Below, piece after piece: positions 5,652 through 8,552 of a stretch of 8,552 nucleotides of DNA (its first letter is position 1; every line of letters begins with the position of its first letter). Source of the DNA: Comamonadaceae bacterium (GTDB lineage Bacteria; Pseudomonadota; Gammaproteobacteria; Burkholderiales; Burkholderiaceae_C). The stretch is from assembly GCA_947494405.1 (NCBI GenBank), contig CANLWQ010000073.1, positions 1 to 8,552 of the forward strand, read 5' to 3'. Position numbers and translations under genes: made by a program. The notes beneath the pieces were generated by a model. It saw nothing but the letters and a program-made list of their open reading frames with translations. It searched no databases and was not told where the DNA came from.

Positions 5652-6713
5652 TCACGCAGGCGACAAAATGACTTCAATGGCGTACCGCGTAGGCAGTGAA
5701 CCGGTTTGCTGAAACCACAGTGTCATAGGCCCTTCGCCCAGTTTCGACTTGGGCACATCGGCCAACACATTGCGCGCCAAATCAATGGGTCCCATATGAC
5801 CGTACACCAGCATGCGCGACACATTGACTCCTGCATCAAACACCTTGCTGGGCTGCAACGCATAAAAGGCGACGGCGTCCTCCGACACATACTGCACCAA
5901 CCTGACCGACATCAACTGCTGTCCTTTGGGAATGTCCCAGCTTATATAGTCAGCATCACCGCTCACCACCACACCATGGATCAGATAGGTTTGCAGGTTA
6001 GGCGCTAAAGTGCTTGGCATCAAAGGAACACCTGAAGCTTCGTGCGACAGAACGCTTGGGTTTTGCAAATCAAAACCCTGGGCCGTAGAGACGTTACCGG
6101 CCATGTCCACTTGGCGCAGCCAAACCCGGCTCAAGTGGTTACCCAAAGTACCGAGTGCGCTGCCTAACCCTGCAGACCAAGAGCTTTGCTCATCCAGTGA
6201 GTACTCCCAACGCGCACCCGGTTCAATGCCCGATAGTTTGAAAGTATTTGTCACGCCTTCAGATTGACCTGAGATGGCCACAGCAGCCGGTGGCGTGGTG
6301 TCCAAAACACAATTGACGCGAACAATTTCAGAGGTGTTGCCCGCATCGTCACGCGCACGTACCCAAATCATTTTGGCGCCGTCGCCTGCGACTTCAAAGA
6401 AGGCACCTGACCCGCGTGTCCACGAAGCGCCTTGATCTAAAGAGAATTCCCAGTCTATGCCCTGACTTTCAACCCCCCACCTGCCGTTGCTTGTGACACC
6501 ATCGGTCACATTCAAGCCTGTGTCGTTGAAAGACAAAACTGGAGCTTTAAGAATGACAGCGCCGGCAGCCGCTGGAGTCTGTGCATTGGGCGCTGTAGTG
6601 GTGTCAGAACCCCCGCTGGGGCCGCCGCCTCCGCCGCCGCCACAACTAGCTAATAAAGTTATAAAAGATAAAGACAGAACAAATTTCGCGAAGCACGTAT
6701 TCGTTTGATTCAT
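5652..6713 (-). CDS. Cys-polyGly lipoprotein with two Ig-like repeats
   Basis: 353 residues. Signal peptide with lipobox LASC (Cys24), then seven Gly (25-31) and a Ser/Thr/Ala/Pro-rich linker to about 50. Two repeats follow, about 81 residues apart: WEFSLDQGASWTRGSG (88-103) pairs with WEYSLDEQSSWSAGLG (169-184), and IWVRARDDAGNTSE (116-129) pairs with VWLRQVDMAGNVST (197-210). This is the pattern of bacterial Ig-like domains in surface proteins, with the DTTPP linker (138-142) between them. Residues about 235-353 form a separate beta-rich C-terminal domain that I do not recognise. Start ATG 6713 has a modest AAGAG upstream. The protein is probably lipid-anchored at the outer membrane, with a binding or structural role. 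It follows phoD on the same strand after 124 bases that include a hairpin, so it may be transcribed separately. Confidence 0.8.
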   Translation of the reverse strand: MNQTNTCFAKFVLSLSFITLLASCGGGGGGGPSGGSDTTTAPNAQTPAAAGAVILKAPVLSFNDTGLNVTDGVTSNGRWGVESQGIDWEFSLDQGASWTRGSGAFFEVAGDGAKMIWVRARDDAGNTSEIVRVNCVLDTTPPAAVAISGQSEGVTNTFKLSGIEPGARWEYSLDEQSSWSAGLGSALGTLGNHLSRVWLRQVDMAGNVSTAQGFDLQNPSVLSHEASGVPLMPSTLAPNLQTYLIHGVVVSGDADYISWDIPKGQQLMSVRLVQYVSEDAVAFYALQPSKVFDAGVNVSRMLVYGHMGPIDLARNVLADVPKSKLGEGPMTLWFQQTGSLPTRYAIEVILSPA

Positions 6714-6796
6714 CTAAAACTCTTAATCAATTTATCAAGTTTAAATTCCTCATAAATACTAGCAGGCTTGTTTGACTAAATTATTTCAAGGATGAC

Positions 6797-6820
6797 GAGC
6801 AACTTAGGGGAAAGTTGCTC
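6797..6820 (-). terminator. Hairpin downstream of phoD, without a U-tract
   Basis: GAGCAACTT (6797-6805) and AAGTTGCTC (6812-6820) form a perfect 9-base-pair stem with a 6-base loop, 17 bases past the phoD stop. No T-run follows on the minus strand, so it may stabilise the mRNA 3' end or attenuate readthrough into the Ig-repeat lipoprotein gene. The rest of 6714-6837 shows no gene. Confidence 0.45.
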
Positions 6821-6837
6821 TGCCTAAGAGCGCAGTC

Positions 6838-8552
6838 TTACAGCGTGTAAGTTCTGGTTTCAGCCGTCGCCGGGGTTTCCACTGTGTAGTAACTGGACTT
6901 GACATTGTTCACAAACACCCACTCGCCTTTGGCTTGGGTTTTCGTGAACGTCATTTTCAAATAACCACGTCGTGAAGGATCCATCCATTTCAAGTCATCG
7001 ACCACGCTTTCATAAATCGATTTGACATTGGCCGATGGCAACGTGGAGAAATAATTCTCCAAACCGACCGATGAAACGCTGGGGGTGGCAAACTCTTCAC
7101 CCACTTTGACCCCTGCTTGAGATGCAGAGATATAGCCCGCCAAAGTAAGCTGGCTGTGCCATGCGTTATGCGTGTCGCCAGACAAGACCACCAATTTTTT
7201 ATTCGCCGCCAAAATGCTGGCCAGCAGTTTTTCACGCGCCACAGGGTATCCGTCCCAAGCGTCCAAGTTGTAACCCAGTTTGGGGTTCAGGGTGGTGTTC
7301 ATCAAGCCCACTTGGGTGGCGGTACGCGAACTGGCAGGGGTGTTTTTAGCAGTCACATAAGCCGTGATTGAAGCCAAGCCTGTTTGCAGTGCGGCGGCAT
7401 TGGTCAATGTATCGGGGTTCAGTGCGCTCAACACCGAAACAGGAAACTCCATGCGCGCCATCAACACCTGCTGACCCAAGACCTGCCAGGTAGCGGTGGA
7501 TGAAGTGATTTTTCCGCTCAACCAGGTGCCCTGGGTAGTGCCCAACATTTCTCGTGTTGGCGAAGCCATGGTCGCTTGCGCCGTTGTCGCGGTGGCCGGG
7601 TTAAGCAAGTCGGCAAATTCCACTTGTTTGTCGCGGCCGATCAAACGGGTGTCGAGCATGTGCAGCGAGAGCACACTGCCAAAGTCAAAGCTGCGGTAAA
7701 TGATGCTCTGATCGCTGCCGGTGCGGATGGGCATCCATTCGTGGTAGGCCTGCAAGGCGGCTGCTTTGCGGGCACTGAAAGTGCCTTCTTTGGCCTCATC
7801 GTGATTTTCAGCGCCATCTTTATAGGCGTCGTTGGCAATCTCATGGTCATCCCACACAGCGATCATGGGCATGCTGGCATGCAACACTTTCAAGTCTGGG
7901 TCGGTTTTGTACTGGGCGTGGCGGGTGCGGTAATCGGCCAAGCTGTAAATTTCAGTCACTGGCGCGTGGATGCGAGACGGCGTGGCCGTGGTGGGGTAGT
8001 AACCATTTTGGTATTCATACAAATAGTCACCCAAATGAATAGCATATTGCGCATCCGACTGGCTGGCCAAACCGTACACATTGAAATACCCTTCTGGGTA
8101 ATTGGCACACGAAAACACAGCGAATTTCACCTCAGTGGCGGTGCTGGCTGGCAAGGTGCGTGTTTTGCCCACGGAGGAAGCCGTGCTGCCCGCTTTGAAG
8201 CGGTAAAAATAGTTTTTACCCGCCTCCAAACCGGTGGCATCCACCTTGGCCGTGAAGCCAGTACTGGCTGTAGCAATGACTGAGCCAGAGGTCACCACGC
8301 TCGAAGTGGAAAAGGTGTTGTCGGTGGCCACCTCATAGGTCAATGCCACGTTGTCCGTTCTTCCCAAATACTTGGCGTGGGTCCACAAAATCACGCGATC
8401 ACTCAAAGGGTCGCCACTGGCAACACCGTAAGCAAATTGAACCGTATCGTCACTGATCATCCCACCACAAGCCGATAAAACGGCACCCGTTGATACCACC
8501 GCGGAAACTGATGTAACGCGGATGATGAACTCTCGTCGGCTGGATGAAGGCA
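6838..8552 (-). CDS. phoD: PhoD-family alkaline phosphatase/phosphodiesterase, Tat-exported (start at or just beyond window edge)
   Basis: Hydrolyses phosphate mono- and diesters outside the cytoplasm, releasing phosphate; PhoD enzymes use Ca and Fe and act after Tat export. Counting the GTG at 8499 as residue 1, the PhoD N-domain FAYGVASGDPLSDRVILWTH spans 22-41. The metallophosphatase motifs follow: FSCANYPE (129-136), HLGDYLYEY (155-163), WDDHEIAND (216-224) and SGDTHNAWH (440-448). That GTG is not the true start: the frame stays open to the window edge and encodes SSRREFIIRV (bases 8544-8515), a twin-arginine motif, before a hydrophobic stretch and lipobox LSAC (Cys11). The last two bases of the window complete a codon ending TG, so a start codon may lie at 8553-8551, giving about 571 residues. 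The lipobox suggests a Tat-exported lipoprotein. No upstream Pho box can be examined. Confidence 0.92.
   Translation of the reverse strand, partial: PSSSRREFIIRVTSVSAVVSTGAVLSACGGMISDDTVQFAYGVASGDPLSDRVILWTHAKYLGRTDNVALTYEVATDNTFSTSSVVTSGSVIATASTGFTAKVDATGLEAGKNYFYRFKAGSTASSVGKTRTLPASTATEVKFAVFSCANYPEGYFNVYGLASQSDAQYAIHLGDYLYEYQNGYYPTTATPSRIHAPVTEIYSLADYRTRHAQYKTDPDLKVLHASMPMIAVWDDHEIANDAYKDGAENHDEAKEGTFSARKAAALQAYHEWMPIRTGSDQSIIYRSFDFGSVLSLHMLDTRLIGRDKQVEFADLLNPATATTAQATMASPTREMLGTTQGTWLSGKITSSTATWQVLGQQVLMARMEFPVSVLSALNPDTLTNAAALQTGLASITAYVTAKNTPASSRTATQVGLMNTTLNPKLGYNLDAWDGYPVAREKLLASILAANKKLVVLSGDTHNAWHSQLTLAGYISASQAGVKVGEEFATPSVSSVGLENYFSTLPSANVKSIYESVVDDLKWMDPSRRGYLKMTFTKTQAKGEWVFVNNVKSSYYTVETPATAETRTYTL

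Noticed and set aside
7576..8283. Long open frame of 235 codons on the plus strand
   Set aside because: It lies entirely antisense to phoD, whose catalytic motifs are intact, and its translation shows no recognisable domain.

Overview
The window looks like chromosomal DNA from a betaproteobacterium, most likely a Burkholderiales member of moderate GC such as a freshwater Comamonadaceae. The basis is the fatty-acid gene pair, the AlkK-like ligase, the lipoproteins that begin Cys-polyGly, and a CAU-anticodon tRNA 3' end of betaproteobacterial type. This placement is inferred from protein and tRNA character; no search was run.

Layout. (1) Positions 1-2164, plus strand: the 3' end of a 3-hydroxyacyl-CoA dehydrogenase gene, then 25 bases later a complete AlkK-like fatty acyl-CoA ligase gene. 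They form a beta-oxidation operon: the ligase activates the acid and the dehydrogenase oxidises the acyl-CoA. (2) Positions 2165-2323: a gene-poor gap. (3) Positions 2324-3450: the most interesting part. A 121-base sequence occurs twice as an ungapped direct repeat exactly 1006 bases apart. Each copy ends in the 3' half of a CAU-anticodon tRNA, from the anticodon loop to CCA. Between the copies, and almost filling the space, is a minus-strand toxin-antitoxin operon with its own promoter: a VbhA-like antitoxin overlapping a Fic-domain toxin (HPFREGNGR). There is no recombinase gene. This looks like a minimal mobile cassette that uses a tRNA-derived attachment site and is moved by an integrase supplied in trans.

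(4) Positions 3451-8552: three genes for exported proteins. The first is a plus-strand lipoprotein with a Cys-Gly9 tether, an N-terminal beta-rich module and a C-terminal domain resembling a TIM-barrel glycosidase. Convergent to it is a minus-strand lipoprotein with two Ig-like repeats. Upstream of that on the minus strand is a PhoD-type alkaline phosphatase/phosphodiesterase with both a Tat motif and a lipobox; its start codon lies at or just past the right edge. These suggest a cell-surface function, with PhoD scavenging phosphate from esters. The roles of the other two are not known.

The window holds no complete RNA gene, CRISPR array or transposase.
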